From Flavobacteriaceae bacterium (GTDB lineage: Bacteria; Bacteroidota; Bacteroidia; Flavobacteriales; Flavobacteriaceae), in contig CANHNG010000107.1 in assembly GCA_947461915.1 (NCBI GenBank), positions 1-6,313 of the forward strand: a stretch of 6,313 nt of DNA, written 5' to 3'. The notes below the pieces were generated by a model. It was not told where the DNA came from. It saw only the letters and a list, made by a program, of their open reading frames with translations, and did not search any database. Below are positions 6,122-6,313 of the stretch, piece by piece; the stretch's first letter is position 1, and each line of letters begins with the position of its first letter. The translations under genes were made by a program, and so were the position numbers.

Positions 6122-6183
6122 CTTAATACTTATGATTTTTGACTTAACACTTAACACTTAATACTTAATACTTAATACTTAAA
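6122..6183. repeat. 7-nt array between the four-helix gene and hisA (right arm)
   Basis: Six contiguous units fill 6142-6183: ACTTAAC twice, ACTTAAT three times, and ACTTAAA. A further CTTAATACTT at 6122-6131 is the inverse of 5713-5722. The array overlaps the 3' end of hisA: the stop (6165-6167) and the last few codons lie within it. Confidence 0.75.
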
Positions 6184-6313
6184 ACGTATTTTTCCAATTG
6201 TTTCAACGTAATTCTACCTTCGTAAATCGCTTTGCCGATTATCGTTCCTTCGCAACCCAATTCGGCTAATTTAGGCAATTCGTCAAAAGTAGAAATCCCT
6301 CCTGAAGCGATTA
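6165..6313 (-). CDS. hisA: HisA, ProFAR isomerase, C-terminal part (cut by the window edge)
   Basis: The frame enters from the right edge and ends at TAA (6167-6165). The visible 48 residues read [18 protein letters not shown], then [16 protein letters not shown] and [20 protein letters not shown] is the phosphate-binding loop on the late strands of the barrel and [13 protein letters not shown] is characteristic of the HisA C-terminus, distinguishing it from HisF. HisA isomerises ProFAR to PRFAR, the substrate of the HisF encoded two genes later. The last residues, about LSIKY, are encoded by the heptamer array, so the original C-terminus may have ended slightly differently. The 5' part of the gene lies beyond the window. 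Confidence 0.93.
   Translation of the reverse strand, partial: IASGGISTFDELPKLAELGCEGTIIGKAIYEGRITLKQLEKYVLSIKY

Overview
The window looks like chromosomal DNA from a member of the Bacteroidetes, most likely Flavobacteriaceae and close to Flavobacterium. The DNA is AT-rich, genes lack clear Shine-Dalgarno sites, and two promoters carry the Bacteroidetes -7 box TAnnTTTG. The proteins (a 7-TM AraC-type regulator, a short secreted M1 peptidase, a bifunctional HisIE and an IVP-like four-helix-bundle protein) are also typical of that group. This assignment comes from motifs and gene content, not from a database search.

Layout from left to right. Positions 163-1407 (minus) encode a membrane-anchored AraC-family regulator with a TTG start behind a well-formed promoter. 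Upstream of that promoter is a strong minus-strand terminator (1479-1504) with no intact gene to serve. A short in-frame tail ending in a stop at 1533 may be the 3' end of a lost gene. Positions 1564-2514 hold a mazEF toxin-antitoxin pair (plus strand) bracketed by two nearly identical, directly repeated copies of a ~128-bp inverted-repeat element that can fold into a branched structure. From 2570 to the right edge all genes are on the minus strand: hisA (3' part only), a four-helix-bundle gene, hisF, hisIE and an M1 metallopeptidase. In transcription order this is the distal part of a histidine operon, with one foreign-looking gene between hisA and hisF and a peptidase close behind hisIE.

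HisA isomerises ProFAR to PRFAR, HisF (with HisH, not in the window) converts PRFAR to IGP and AICAR, and HisIE performs the two earlier steps, PR-ATP hydrolysis and ring opening. The his spacers carry arrays of 7-nt units. The arrays on either side of the four-helix gene are inverted relative to each other, include a perfect 16-bp inverted repeat, and run into the ends of the adjoining reading frames.

The most interesting items are the repeat-bracketed mazEF module with its structured element, the orphan terminator and gene remnant beside it, and the inverted heptamer arrays around the four-helix gene. No CRISPR array, tRNA, rRNA or transposase gene was seen.
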